NCBI GenBank assembly: GCA_021325095.1
Contig: JAJPHV010000071.1
Location: 1 to 52,506, forward strand
DNA length: 52,506 nucleotides
Direction: 5' to 3'
Source: Chloroflexota bacterium
Lineage (GTDB): Bacteria > Chloroflexota > Anaerolineae > Aggregatilineales > UBA2796
Positions 33,475-42,859 of this stretch are shown here, piece after piece. The number at the start of each line of letters is the position of its first letter. The stretch's first letter is position 1. The notes under the pieces are model-generated. The model searched no databases. It was not told where the DNA came from and saw only the letters and a list, made by a program, of their open reading frames with translations. The translations under genes were made by a program, and so were the position numbers.

Positions 33475-35007
33475 CTACTCTTCCTCGCTCTTGCGCAGGT
33501 GCGGGAACAGCAGCACCTCACGGATCGTGTCTCGATCCGTGAGCAGCATCACCAGCCGATCAATCCCGATCCCGACGCCTCCTGTGGGCGGCATTCCGTA
33601 ACGCATAGCCCGCAGGTAGTCCTCGTCCAGTGGAGCGGCGTCGTCTTCGTCTTCCGCGTAAAGCCGTGCCACGTCGAGGAAGCGCTGCTCCTGGTCGAGC
33701 GGATCGTTCAGTTCGGTGAAGGCATTGCCGAACTCCATGCCGCCGATGTAGAACTCGAAGCGCTCCACGTGCGTAGGGTCGCCGGGCACAGCCTTTGCAA
33801 AGGGTGAAATGTCGCGCGGGTAATCCAGCACAAAGGTCGGCTGGATCAGCGTCGGCTCAACGTAAGTGCCGAGCAGATGTTCGACCAGTTTGCCCCAGGT
33901 TGTCTTCGGGTTGGCCTCAATGCCCGCCGCTTCCAGCGCCTTGTAGAGCGACTCTGCCGTCGGGTACTGCGTGTAGTCGATGCCACTTTTTTCCAGGATG
34001 GCGTCGCGCATCCGCACCCGACGCCAGGGCGGGGTCAGGTCGATGGCGTGGCCGCCGTAATGGATAGTGGTGCTGCCCGTCACCTGCTTCGCCACAAACG
34101 CGATCAGGCGTTCGGTGATGTCCATCGCGCCGAAGTAATCGATGTATGCCTTGTAGTATTCGAGCATGGTGAATTCGGGGTTGTGCTTGAAGCTGACGCC
34201 CTCGTTGCGGAAGTCTCGCCCGATCTCGTACACGGCGTCGTACATGCCGACCAGCAAGCGCTTCAGATACAGTTCAAAGCTGATGCGCAGGTACAAATCC
34301 TGATGGAGCTGGTTATGGTGGGTGATGAATGGCCGCGCCGCTGCTCCACCATAGATCGGCTGCAAGATGGGCGTCTCGACTTCAAGAAAGCCTTCGTTGT
34401 CGAGAAACTGCCGTACAGCGTTGATGGTGCGGGCGCGCACGCGGAACACCTCGCGCACGTTGGCGTTGGAGGCCAGGTCTACGTAGCGCTGACGGTAGCG
34501 TTCCTCGACATCACTGAAGCTGCCGTAGGTCACTGTCTTGCCGTCAATTTCCTGCGCCTTGATGACGGGCAGCGGACTGAGCGCCTTCGCCAGCACCTGG
34601 ATTGCCCGCACCAGGACGCTGACTTCGCCCGCCTTCGTGCGCACCATTGTGCCGTCGGCCTGCACGAAATCGCCCAGGTCAAGGTCGCGCTTGAACATCT
34701 CGTAGGCGTCCGGGCCGACCTCGTCCTGCCGGATGAAAAGCTGGATGCGGCCCGTGCCATCCTCAATGTGCGCGAAGGTAATTTTGCCTGTCACGCGCAC
34801 CGAACGGATACGCCCGCACACGCTGACCTCAATCGACTCGGCGACTTCGCCGTTATGTTGTTCGGCAGCCTCGTAGGCAGCAATGGCTTGGGCAGCGGTG
34901 TGTGTGCGCTGCACGCGGTTCGGGTAGGCTTCAATGCCGCGCGCGCGCAAACGTTCCAGCTTTTCCAGGCGTTCGCGCTCAAGATTGTTACTGGGTTGCC
35001 AGGGCAT
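33475..35007 (-). CDS. lysS: Lysyl-tRNA synthetase, class II
   Basis: Charges tRNA-Lys. 510 residues from the ATG giving MPWQPSNNLERERLEKL. N-terminal OB anticodon-binding domain (GRIRSVRVTGKITFAHIEDGTGRIQLFI, about 55-85), class II motif 1 with FLEVETPILQP, motif 2 FRNEGVSFKHNPEFTMLEYYKAY and motif 3 PPTGGVGIGIDRLVMLL. The longer frame to 35082 was rejected because it extends through the hairpin at 35041-35078. Downstream of greA on the same strand, a common pairing. Confidence 0.95.
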   Translation of the reverse strand: MPWQPSNNLERERLEKLERLRARGIEAYPNRVQRTHTAAQAIAAYEAAEQHNGEVAESIEVSVCGRIRSVRVTGKITFAHIEDGTGRIQLFIRQDEVGPDAYEMFKRDLDLGDFVQADGTMVRTKAGEVSVLVRAIQVLAKALSPLPVIKAQEIDGKTVTYGSFSDVEERYRQRYVDLASNANVREVFRVRARTINAVRQFLDNEGFLEVETPILQPIYGGAAARPFITHHNQLHQDLYLRISFELYLKRLLVGMYDAVYEIGRDFRNEGVSFKHNPEFTMLEYYKAYIDYFGAMDITERLIAFVAKQVTGSTTIHYGGHAIDLTPPWRRVRMRDAILEKSGIDYTQYPTAESLYKALEAAGIEANPKTTWGKLVEHLLGTYVEPTLIQPTFVLDYPRDISPFAKAVPGDPTHVERFEFYIGGMEFGNAFTELNDPLDQEQRFLDVARLYAEDEDDAAPLDEDYLRAMRYGMPPTGGVGIGIDRLVMLLTDRDTIREVLLFPHLRKSEEE

Positions 35008-35040
35008 GACGCTCGCTACTCCTACGCAAGAATGGTGATT

Positions 35041-35078
35041 CAAACAAGACGCCCATGCCGAAGGGTCAGCATGGGCGT
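35041..35078 (-). terminator. Hairpin between greA and lysS
   Basis: Ten-base stem ACGCCCATGC / GCATGGGCGT around a 10-base loop, followed on the transcribed strand by CTTGTTTG. It may partly terminate greA transcripts or attenuate lysS; the T-tract is poor. Confidence 0.45.
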
Positions 35079-35102
35079 GCAAAAACCCCGTCGAATGTTA
35101 GC

Positions 35103-35576
35103 TCATTGGATAGCTTTTATGGTGAACTCGATATTACCATCGGGGGCGCGCACCGTCACTTTGTCCCCGACTTTATGACCCATCAGCGCGCGCCCAAGCG
35201 GGCTTTCGTTGGAAATGCGGCCCTCGGCGGGGTTGGCTTCCGCCGCGCCGACGATAGTGAAGATTTCGGTTTCCTTGCGGCCTTTTTCCTGAACTTTGAC
35301 TTTATCGCCGAGTCCGACCACGCCTTTAGGGCCTTCCTTCTCGATGATCTGGGCATTACTCAGGATAGTCTCCAGCCGCAGAATCTCGCCCTCGACAAAC
35401 GCCTGCTCGTTCTTGGCGTCCTCGTACTCGGCATTCTCGACCAGTTCCCCGCCTTCCTCAAGCGCCTGGTGCAGACGCGCGGCTACCTCCTGCCGCCGCA
35501 CGTTGCGGAGGTAGTCCAGCTTCGCCTCAAGCTCTTTCAGGCCGTTGGGGGTTAGATATTGGATCTGCTCAGACAT
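35103..35576 (-). CDS. greA: Transcription elongation factor GreA
   Basis: Rescues backtracked RNA polymerase by stimulating transcript cleavage. 157 residues, the usual length, from ATG with GGGAG upstream. N-terminal coiled coil (about 10-75) with the acidic tip residues in GELVENAEYEDAKNEQAF, then the FKBP-like C-terminal domain with VGLGDKVKV, FTIVGAAEANPAEGRISNESPLGRALMG and GDKVTVRAPDG. Confidence 0.96.
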   Translation of the reverse strand: MSEQIQYLTPNGLKELEAKLDYLRNVRRQEVAARLHQALEEGGELVENAEYEDAKNEQAFVEGEILRLETILSNAQIIEKEGPKGVVGLGDKVKVQEKGRKETEIFTIVGAAEANPAEGRISNESPLGRALMGHKVGDKVTVRAPDGNIEFTIKAIQ

Positions 35577-35810
35577 CCTGTTCTCCCAAGTCGTTATGGC
35601 GCTCTCGTTATTTCCCACACGGAGATTTCCAGGCAGTCCGGTGCTGATGACCTGCGAGCACCGTAACGGAGCTAAAATAAGAGACCGCCAGCGGGGGCGA
35701 TCACTTTTTACGCGCCGTCAGTGTAACACATTTCGTGCCCCTTGTAAAGTCTGCATCAAATCTGTCACAATCCTGTAATTGACCTGATCAACATCACCTA
35801 TTTGCAGATC

Positions 35811-35836
35811 TGTAACAGCGATATATCGCTGTTACA
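35811..35836. promoter_or_regulatory. Perfect 26-base palindrome TGTAACAGCGATA...
   Basis: TGTAACAGCGATA followed by its exact inverse TATCGCTGTTACA. The AT-rich centre and lack of a T-tract suggest an operator for a dimeric regulator rather than a terminator. It is about 235 bases upstream of the greA start and about 190 bases past the nrfA stop, so its target is not evident. Confidence 0.4.
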
Positions 35837-35980
35837 TTGGCTTCACCTCCGGGCCTACGGCGAAACGCAAACCAGATGCAGACAGGGCCACAGTACAGGC
35901 TTCACGGGATCAGGCCAGGCGAAGGGCGAGAGTAGGGTGTGGTTTCAGGCGCCGGCAGGGTAGAGGATATGAAGTGCTGA

Positions 35981-36017
35981 AAGTGGGAGGAGCTGTTGGC
36001 TTATCTCCTTCCCACTT
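35981..36017 (-). terminator. Probable terminator of the nrfHA operon
   Basis: On the transcribed strand AAGTGGGAAGGAG pairs with CTCCTCCCACTT with one bulged A, about 11 bases after the nrfA stop, followed by TTCAGCACTTC. Strong stem but weak T-tract. Confidence 0.5.
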
Positions 36018-36027
36018 CGCTTTTGAG

Positions 36028-37350
<1,323 letters not shown>

Positions 37351-37361
37351 AATCACCCTCG

Positions 37362-37859
37362 TTAAGGCTCATGCCCGACTTTGGCATGGCAGCGCAAACA
37401 ATCCACCGGTTGTTGCGAGCCAGTGCCGTGATTGATAAGGGAGGTCATCGATCCATGACAGAACACGCAGTTCTGTTGGGCAATATCGCGGTTCATGGCC
37501 GTGATACGTATGGGTTCGGGGAAGTTCCCTATGGTGAAGGCCAGGCTGTGGTTAAAGCCATTGATGGCTTTGACAGCGTATTTGGTCACGAAACTATCGT
37601 GTGGGGTGTGACAATCGTTGCACACCGCAACGGCCTTGTGACTGCCGTGATTCCAGGCCGTGTAAACATCGCGCATAATGTGGCAATTGGCGCAGGCTTT
37701 GGCGTCATCGGACAAGTAGGACGTTCCCTGGGCGTACAGGAAGGTAAACCCGCCAAAGGTGATCAGGCCGCCCAACAAGCCGCTCAGAAGTATCCAGAAG
37801 GGCACAGCACGCAGGTGGCGGTTGGGTTTTTGTAGGGCGTTCGAGGTCGATTCTTCCAA
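37362..37859 (-). CDS. nrfH: Cytochrome c nitrite reductase small subunit NrfH
   Basis: Membrane-anchored tetraheme quinol dehydrogenase that hands electrons to NrfA. 165 residues from TTG with AGGAAG upstream; a GTG at 37886 is possible but has no ribosome site. One membrane helix (about 19-43) and four CXXCH motifs at 56-60, 80-84, 131-135 and 154-158. The first is followed by the conserved Met in CANCHIM, the unusual heme ligand of NrfH. ITAMNRDIAQQNC also fits the NapC/NrfH family. Confidence 0.94.
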   Translation of the reverse strand: MEESTSNALQKPNRHLRAVPFWILLSGLLGGLITFGGFTFLYAQGTSYLSDDAKACANCHIMRDVYTAWNHGSHKAVAVCNDCHTPHDSFVTKYAVKAINGFNHSLAFTIGNFPEPIRITAMNRDIAQQNCVFCHGSMTSLINHGTGSQQPVDCLRCHAKVGHEP

Positions 37860-37886
37860 GGTGCTTCCTGACGGCGCTAAGTACAC

Positions 37887-37953
37887 GCATCGATTTCAGC
37901 GATATTATATATAGTATGGTGGCAGATGTTGTGCTGAAAGTGATATTTGTCAC
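37887..37953 (-). promoter_or_regulatory. nrfH: Probable nrfHA promoter with a CRP/FNR-type site
   Basis: The motif GTGA-TATTTG-TCAC (37940-37953) has the half sites and spacing of CRP/FNR-family operators. Downstream on the transcribed strand lies TATATATAATATC, which provides a TATAAT-like -10. The distance of the site to the -10 fits activation from around -41 to -48. A CRP/FNR-type regulator would suit an anaerobic respiration operon. Confidence 0.55.
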
Positions 37954-38057
37954 TGGAGTGCTATCCGGGCATCAGTGCAGGTTTCCCATGCAAGCTGCAC
38001 AAAGGGTTCGTCGCGCCCGCGTAACAGACGGGCGGCTGTTGAGTGGAGGCTATTGAG

Positions 38058-38954
38058 ATGACCGACTCAAGTGCACAACCAGGCCAGCTTGCGCCCTACG
38101 GCGCATTGCCTGTGCCCTGTGTCACCCCCGACTTGCTGGCGCTGATACGCACTGGAACCGTCTACAGCCTGTCAGTGGTCTATTACGAGGGGATACCTGT
38201 GCCTGAACCGATGGTTCCTTACACGCTGACGCCGCGCCTGCGGCATGGCGACCTGAGCGCGCTGACGCCTGCCTCCGCTGCCGCCGAAGCGATCACGATG
38301 GCCGCTCACACCGGCACGCACATCGACGCGCTGTGCCACATCGGGGAGCGGCAAAACGCGCGCGGCGACGTCGATCCGGAGGGCGAAGTCCGGCTCTATG
38401 CAGGGCCGGGGAAAACAGTGCGTGCCGCCGATCACGTCAACTATCGCGGCCAAACTCACCTCAGCATTGCCGACATGCCGCCGATTGTGACGCGCGCCGT
38501 CCTGATCGACGTGGCGGGCCACAAGGGGCTGGATGTACTGCCTGATGCCTACGTCGTCACGCTGGAAGACGTGCAGCAAGCGCTGGCTGCGCAGCAAACC
38601 GAGGTCAGGCCGGGAACAGCGGTACTTGTGCGCACCGGCTTTTACCGGCATCTTGCCAGCGGCAACCCGGCCTACAGCAACGCCATCGCCGGGCCGGGGC
38701 TGGACGCCGCCCGCTGGCTGGTGAGCCAGGGCATGATCCTGTTCGGCGCGGATAACATGACAGTGGAGGCATTCCCGCCGATGGAGCATCCGGTGCACCG
38801 TTTCCTGCTCGTCCATCACGGCATCACGCACCTGGAAAATCTGTACCTGGAAGACCTGGCGGTACACCACGTCTACGAGTTTCTGCTGATCGTAACGCCG
38901 CTGCGCTTGCAGGGGGCAACTGGATCGTGGGTGCATCCGATAGCGATTGCCTGA
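38058..38954 (+). CDS. Cyclase-family metal hydrolase (kynurenine formamidase-like)
   Basis: 298 residues, chosen start ATG with GGAGG eight bases upstream. The zinc/manganese-binding motif HTGTHID (84-90) is the hallmark of the KynB/cyclase family, with AHTGTHIDALCHIG. A further histidine-rich part is PMEHPVHRFLLVHHGITHLENLYLEDL, which gives the other ligands. Family members hydrolyse N-formylkynurenine, isatin or related lactams and polyketide intermediates; the substrate here is unknown. Divergent from nrfHA and convergent with the ribose-type ABC operon. Confidence 0.9.
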   Translation: MTDSSAQPGQLAPYGALPVPCVTPDLLALIRTGTVYSLSVVYYEGIPVPEPMVPYTLTPRLRHGDLSALTPASAAAEAITMAAHTGTHIDALCHIGERQNARGDVDPEGEVRLYAGPGKTVRAADHVNYRGQTHLSIADMPPIVTRAVLIDVAGHKGLDVLPDAYVVTLEDVQQALAAQQTEVRPGTAVLVRTGFYRHLASGNPAYSNAIAGPGLDAARWLVSQGMILFGADNMTVEAFPPMEHPVHRFLLVHHGITHLENLYLEDLAVHHVYEFLLIVTPLRLQGATGSWVHPIAIA

Positions 38955-38974
38955 GGGCCAGACAAGCGCAAAGC

Positions 38975-39077
38975 GTTGACCTCGCCCCCGGCCCCTCGCT
39001 AGCTGGAGAGGGGAGCCAGCACGAGAACAGTGTCCTTCCGGTTCTTCCTCTCTACGAGGCGGAAAAGGGGGTGAGGT
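38975..39077. repeat. Palindromic interspersed repeat, family A, copy 4 (long form)
   Basis: Starts GTTGACCTCGCCCCCGGCCC, includes the CTCGCTAGCTGGAGAGGGG hairpin, a central 40-base spacer and ends AAAGGGGGTGAGGT. It fills the gap between the converging cyclase and permease genes. The opening GCGTTGACCTC also begins copy 1, defining one end of the unit. Confidence 0.75.
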
Positions 39078-39081
39078 GAAA

Positions 39082-40086
39082 TCAGGTTCGCACGCGCTCA
39101 CCGCGCCCATACAGGAACAACATGCCGAGGATAACCAGACCGAAGATGATCTGGCGCGCCGCCGGGGTAACGCTCATAATGCTTAACCCGGCGTCCAGGA
39201 GCCGGATGAGGATGACGCCTGCGACGGTCCCAACGTACTTGCCGGAGCCGCCCAGGATCGACGTGCCGCCGATGACGACGGCGGCAATGGCCGGCAGCAG
39301 ATAGGCTTCGCCCATTTCGTTGAAACTGCGACCCGCATTGCCCGCAATGAGCAGGCCCGCCAGTGCATTCATGACGCCGCTCAGGACGAACGCGCCGATA
39401 ATGACACGCGGCGTGCGGATGCCCGAAAGATAGGCGGCCACCTCGTTATTACCGACGGCGTAGGTTTTCCGTCCGAGCGCGCTGCGGTGCAGGACGACGA
39501 TGTTCAGGAGTGAAATAGCGGCCCAGACCAGCACCGCGACGGGTATGATGTCCCACAAGACTTGTGTCGCCAACTGGCTCAAAAACTCCGGCGTCTTCTG
39601 AAACTGCGGCGCCGACCCGGTGTAGAGCACCGTCGCGCCTTTCAAGAGGGCGTTCATGCCGAGCGTCAGCACCATCGACGGGATGCGCAAATAGGCGACG
39701 CCGATGCCGTTGACCAGCCCGACAATCACCCCGACGCCGATACCAACCAACAGCCCCGGAATCAACTGGCTGTCCTGCCCGGCGGCGACGGACGTTGCCA
39801 GCACCGCCGCCAGGTTGAGCGTCCAGCTTATCGAGAGATCGATATTGCCCGTCAGGATGACGGCCATCTGCCCGGCGGCGATGATGCCCAGGAACGAAGC
39901 CTGCCGCAGCTGCTGCAACAGGAAGGTCGGCGAAGCGAAGTTGGGTGTGACAAAGAGCGTCCCGGCGGCGATCAGCACGACGATCAGCAGGTAGGCGACG
40001 ACGACACTCCGATCCTGCCGTTCAAGGCGGGTGAACCAGGTACGCAGGGAGAAAGGCGCTTTTGCGGCGGATGTGAGATCGGTCAT
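39082..40086 (-). CDS. Ribose/xylose-type ABC permease (second)
   Basis: 334 residues, eight to ten membrane helices of the RbsC/CUT2 family. Signatures: QMAVILTGNIDLSISWTLNLAAVLA, GVGVGVIVGLVNGIGVAYLRIPSMVLTLGMN, and AAVVIGGTSILGGSGKYVGTVAGV. ATG with GGAGGCAGCC just upstream. Last gene of the operon binding protein, ATPase, permease, permease. Confidence 0.92.
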   Translation of the reverse strand: MTDLTSAAKAPFSLRTWFTRLERQDRSVVVAYLLIVVLIAAGTLFVTPNFASPTFLLQQLRQASFLGIIAAGQMAVILTGNIDLSISWTLNLAAVLATSVAAGQDSQLIPGLLVGIGVGVIVGLVNGIGVAYLRIPSMVLTLGMNALLKGATVLYTGSAPQFQKTPEFLSQLATQVLWDIIPVAVLVWAAISLLNIVVLHRSALGRKTYAVGNNEVAAYLSGIRTPRVIIGAFVLSGVMNALAGLLIAGNAGRSFNEMGEAYLLPAIAAVVIGGTSILGGSGKYVGTVAGVILIRLLDAGLSIMSVTPAARQIIFGLVILGMLFLYGRGERVRT

Positions 40087-40099
40087 GGCTGCCTCCGCA

Positions 40100-41119
40100 C
40101 TACCGCATGATGTCCAGACGGTTCCTGACGGTGAAAATGCGACTGGCTCCGGCGACAACAGCGATCAAAATGACGATGCCTTCGTACAATGGCTGCTGAA
40201 GCGGGTTCACTTTGGCGAAGAACAGAATGCCGTTGATCAGACGCAGCGAGAACGCCCCGGCCAGGCTGCCCGCCACACCGCCCATGCCGCCAAAGAGCGA
40301 CGTGCCGCCGAGCACGACCACCGCAATGGATTGTAGGGTATAGACCGCCCCGGTGGTGGCGTTGCCGGAGAGCGTCGAGGCCGACAGGAACAAGCCGGCG
40401 ATGGCCGAGAAAAGCCCGCTCATCACGTAGGCTGCGATCTTGGCCCGGTTCACGTTCACCCCGCTCAGATAGGCGGCCCCTTCGTTGCTGCCTACCGCGT
40501 AAACCCACATGCCCAGCCGCGAACGCCGGAACGGAATCCAGACCAGCGCAACCACAATGACCAGAAAGATCAACGAGTTTGGAACCCAATCGAGCACGCG
40601 GCCAGTCAGTAGATCGCCGTACCAGCCTGGTATGAAACCGCCGGGGCGAGGTCGTACCACCAGGGCCAGGCCGCTGAAGATGGACGAGGTTGCCAGCGTC
40701 ACGATGATTGGCTGCAACCTACCGTAGACCACGATCAGCCCGTTGATCAGCCCACAGACCGCGCCCACGACCAGCAGCAAAACGATCACGCCCACCGCAC
40801 TGGCAACGCTTTCCGTGAACAGCGCCGATGCCAGCGAATTGCACAGGCTGATGATGGGCCCTACCGACAGATCAATGCCGCCCGTAATGACCACCGAGGT
40901 TTGGGCCATGCCTGCGAAGACGAGCGTCATGGCCTGGTTCGAGGTCGAGGTGATAACCGGTGGTGTGAAGAACCGGGGATTCAACACGACGTTGAGCAGC
41001 AAAAGGGCCAGCATCACGACGTAAGCCAGCAACAGGCGAAAGTTGCGGTTGATCCAGCGGCGCAGTGGCGAGTCGGCTCTGGCTACGGGGGAAACGGAGG
41101 ATACCCTGGTCGTTGTCAT
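40100..41119 (-). CDS. Ribose/xylose-type ABC permease (first)
   Basis: 339-residue CUT2 permease. Signatures: SVVITGGIDLSVGPIISLCNSLA, VCGLINGLIVVYGRLQPIIVTLATSSIFSGL and IAVVVLGGTSLFGGMGGVAGSLAGA. The first helix is preceded by a basic cytosolic stretch (RWINRNFR). Two related permeases imply a heterodimeric pore, common in CUT2 systems of this type. Confidence 0.92.
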   Translation of the reverse strand: MTTTRVSSVSPVARADSPLRRWINRNFRLLLAYVVMLALLLLNVVLNPRFFTPPVITSTSNQAMTLVFAGMAQTSVVITGGIDLSVGPIISLCNSLASALFTESVASAVGVIVLLLVVGAVCGLINGLIVVYGRLQPIIVTLATSSIFSGLALVVRPRPGGFIPGWYGDLLTGRVLDWVPNSLIFLVIVVALVWIPFRRSRLGMWVYAVGSNEGAAYLSGVNVNRAKIAAYVMSGLFSAIAGLFLSASTLSGNATTGAVYTLQSIAVVVLGGTSLFGGMGGVAGSLAGAFSLRLINGILFFAKVNPLQQPLYEGIVILIAVVAGASRIFTVRNRLDIMR

Positions 41120-41139
41120 AAAGTTCTCGAATAAGTGGG

Positions 41140-42720
41140 TCAGGTTTTTGTTTTCTGGCTCTCGCCGTTGGCATTCAATCCCAAAGCGGCGGTCACAATA
41201 TTTTCTTGCGTGATCTCCGGGCCGATCAATTCCCGGAAGATGCGGCCTTCGTAGAGCACCAGCACGCGGTCACACATGCCGACCAATTCTTGCAGTTCGG
41301 TGGAGAAGAAGATGATGCCCGCCCCCTGATCGGCCAGCGAGCGCATCAGAAGGTATATTTCTTGCTTGGTTCCGACATCGATCCCACGTGATGGGTCATG
41401 CAGCAGATAGAGCCTGGCTTCGGTCAACAGCCACTTGCCGATGACGACTTTCTGCTGGTTGCCGCCGCTCAGGTTGCCCGTTCTGGTCTGGCGGGAAGGC
41501 GTGCGAACGCGCATCTGCTCGATCACGCGCTCGACGGCGGCCCGTTCGCGTTTCCGGTCAATCAGGCCGAAGCGCGTCACCCGATCAATGGTTGCCAGCG
41601 TGGCGTTATCGCTGACGGACATGCCCAGAATCAGCCCTTCAGTCTTACGATCTTCGGGAATCAGCGCCAGGTTGATGCCCGCTCTGGCCGCTGCCGCCGG
41701 GCTGGAAATGCGCTGTGGCTGGCCCTCGATCCTGATCTCACCGCGCATCTGGCGCAGCAAGCCGAACAGCCCGAATAGCAGTTCGCCCTGGCCCTGCCCG
41801 TCCAGGCCGCCCAACCCCACGATTTCACCTTTGCCCACCGTAAAGCTGATGTCGTGCAGCGTCGGCTCCCAGGTCAGGTTTTTCACTTCTAACAAAGGAG
41901 CGCGCTGCTGCGGCGCAGGTTTGGGTGGGAAAGCCTGTTCCAGCTTGCGCCCGATCATCAATTGCACCATTTCATCCTCGCGGACATCGCCCATCGGGAA
42001 GGAGCCGACATGCCGGCCATCCCGGAAGACGGTCAGCGTGTCGGCAATTTCCTTGACCTCGGCCATGCGGTGCGAGATGAAGATCACGGAGCGGCCCTCG
42101 TCGCGCATCCGGCGCATCACCTTGAAGACCAGTTCCACGTCGTGAATGGAAAGCGCCGACGTTCCTTCATCCATGATCAGCAGTTGCGGCTGGTGCGAAA
42201 GCGCTTTGGCGATCTCGACCAACTGGCGCTGCGCCAGCGGCAGTTCGGAGATCAGCGCGTCGGGATCAACGTGATGGAAGCCCAGGTCGGCAAAAAGCTG
42301 CTCGGTGCGCTGCCGCAGCGCCCGGCGGTTGACCAGTCCGAGGGCATTGCGCGGCGGTGAGGCAATAAAGATGTTTTCGGCGACGGTCAGTGTCGCCATG
42401 AGGGACAGTTCTTGAAAAACAGGGACAATACCCAATCGACTGGCGTCCGCCGGAGAATGGATGGGCGAGGGCTGGCCGTTGATGATGATCTGCCCGGAGT
42501 CCGGTACGATTACACCAGCCAGCACCTTGACTAGCGTACTTTTGCCCGCGCCGTTCTCGCCAACCAGGGCATGAATACTGCCCTGGTGACAGGCAAAGGA
42601 TGCCTCGGTGAGCGCCACCGTACCACCGAAATGTTTGGTTACTTTTAACGCCTCGACCAGCGGCGGTCTACCGGCCTCGCGTCGCTCAGTAGGAGGGACG
42701 GTCTGGGTTGAGGTTGCCAT
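41140..42720 (-). CDS. CUT2 sugar ABC ATPase with two nucleotide-binding domains (RbsA/MglA type)
   Basis: 526 residues, two tandem ATPase domains. Domain 1: Walker A GENGAGKST, signature region LPLAQRQLVEIAKALS, Walker B LLIMDEGTSAL and H-loop FISHRM. Domain 2 begins LEVKNLTWEP; its Walker A reads GGLDGQGQGELLFG, the degenerate form common in this family, while signature LSGGNQQKVVIGKWL and YLLHDPSRGIDVGTK are kept. Couples ATP use to import through the two permeases downstream. Confidence 0.93.
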   Translation of the reverse strand: MATSTQTVPPTERREAGRPPLVEALKVTKHFGGTVALTEASFACHQGSIHALVGENGAGKSTLVKVLAGVIVPDSGQIIINGQPSPIHSPADASRLGIVPVFQELSLMATLTVAENIFIASPPRNALGLVNRRALRQRTEQLFADLGFHHVDPDALISELPLAQRQLVEIAKALSHQPQLLIMDEGTSALSIHDVELVFKVMRRMRDEGRSVIFISHRMAEVKEIADTLTVFRDGRHVGSFPMGDVREDEMVQLMIGRKLEQAFPPKPAPQQRAPLLEVKNLTWEPTLHDISFTVGKGEIVGLGGLDGQGQGELLFGLFGLLRQMRGEIRIEGQPQRISSPAAAARAGINLALIPEDRKTEGLILGMSVSDNATLATIDRVTRFGLIDRKRERAAVERVIEQMRVRTPSRQTRTGNLSGGNQQKVVIGKWLLTEARLYLLHDPSRGIDVGTKQEIYLLMRSLADQGAGIIFFSTELQELVGMCDRVLVLYEGRIFRELIGPEITQENIVTAALGLNANGESQKTKT

Positions 42721-42811
42721 AAAAATAATCGGGCCAGAATCAAACTAAGCGATTGTTATCAGCGTGTTCCCACCCATAGAAGGAGGAACAGCTTGGCAGT
42801 GTTATGCGTAT

Positions 42812-42854
42812 CGACGCCCCGCTCCGCTTGCGGAGCGGGGCCAGGGGGTGAGGT
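42812..42854. repeat. Palindromic interspersed repeat, family A, copy 5 (short form)
   Basis: Hairpin CCCCGCTCCGCTTGCGGAGC, then GGGGCCAGGGGGTGAGG. It lies 5 bases past the substrate-binding protein gene and about 90 bases before the ATPase gene, the same relative place as copy 3 in the other sugar operon. Confidence 0.75.
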
Positions 42855-42859
42855 TCGGC

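Larger units (their letters stand above)
35577..36027. other. 451-base intergenic region between greA and nrfA
   Basis: No gene supported. It holds the greA upstream region, a 26-base perfect palindrome (35811-35836) and a hairpin past nrfA (35981-36017). The remainder shows no recognisable RNA or repeat. Confidence 0.6.

Noticed and set aside
33877..35178. 433-residue open frame antisense to lysS
   Set aside because: Overlaps the whole of lysS, whose class II motifs are clear; no motif of its own.
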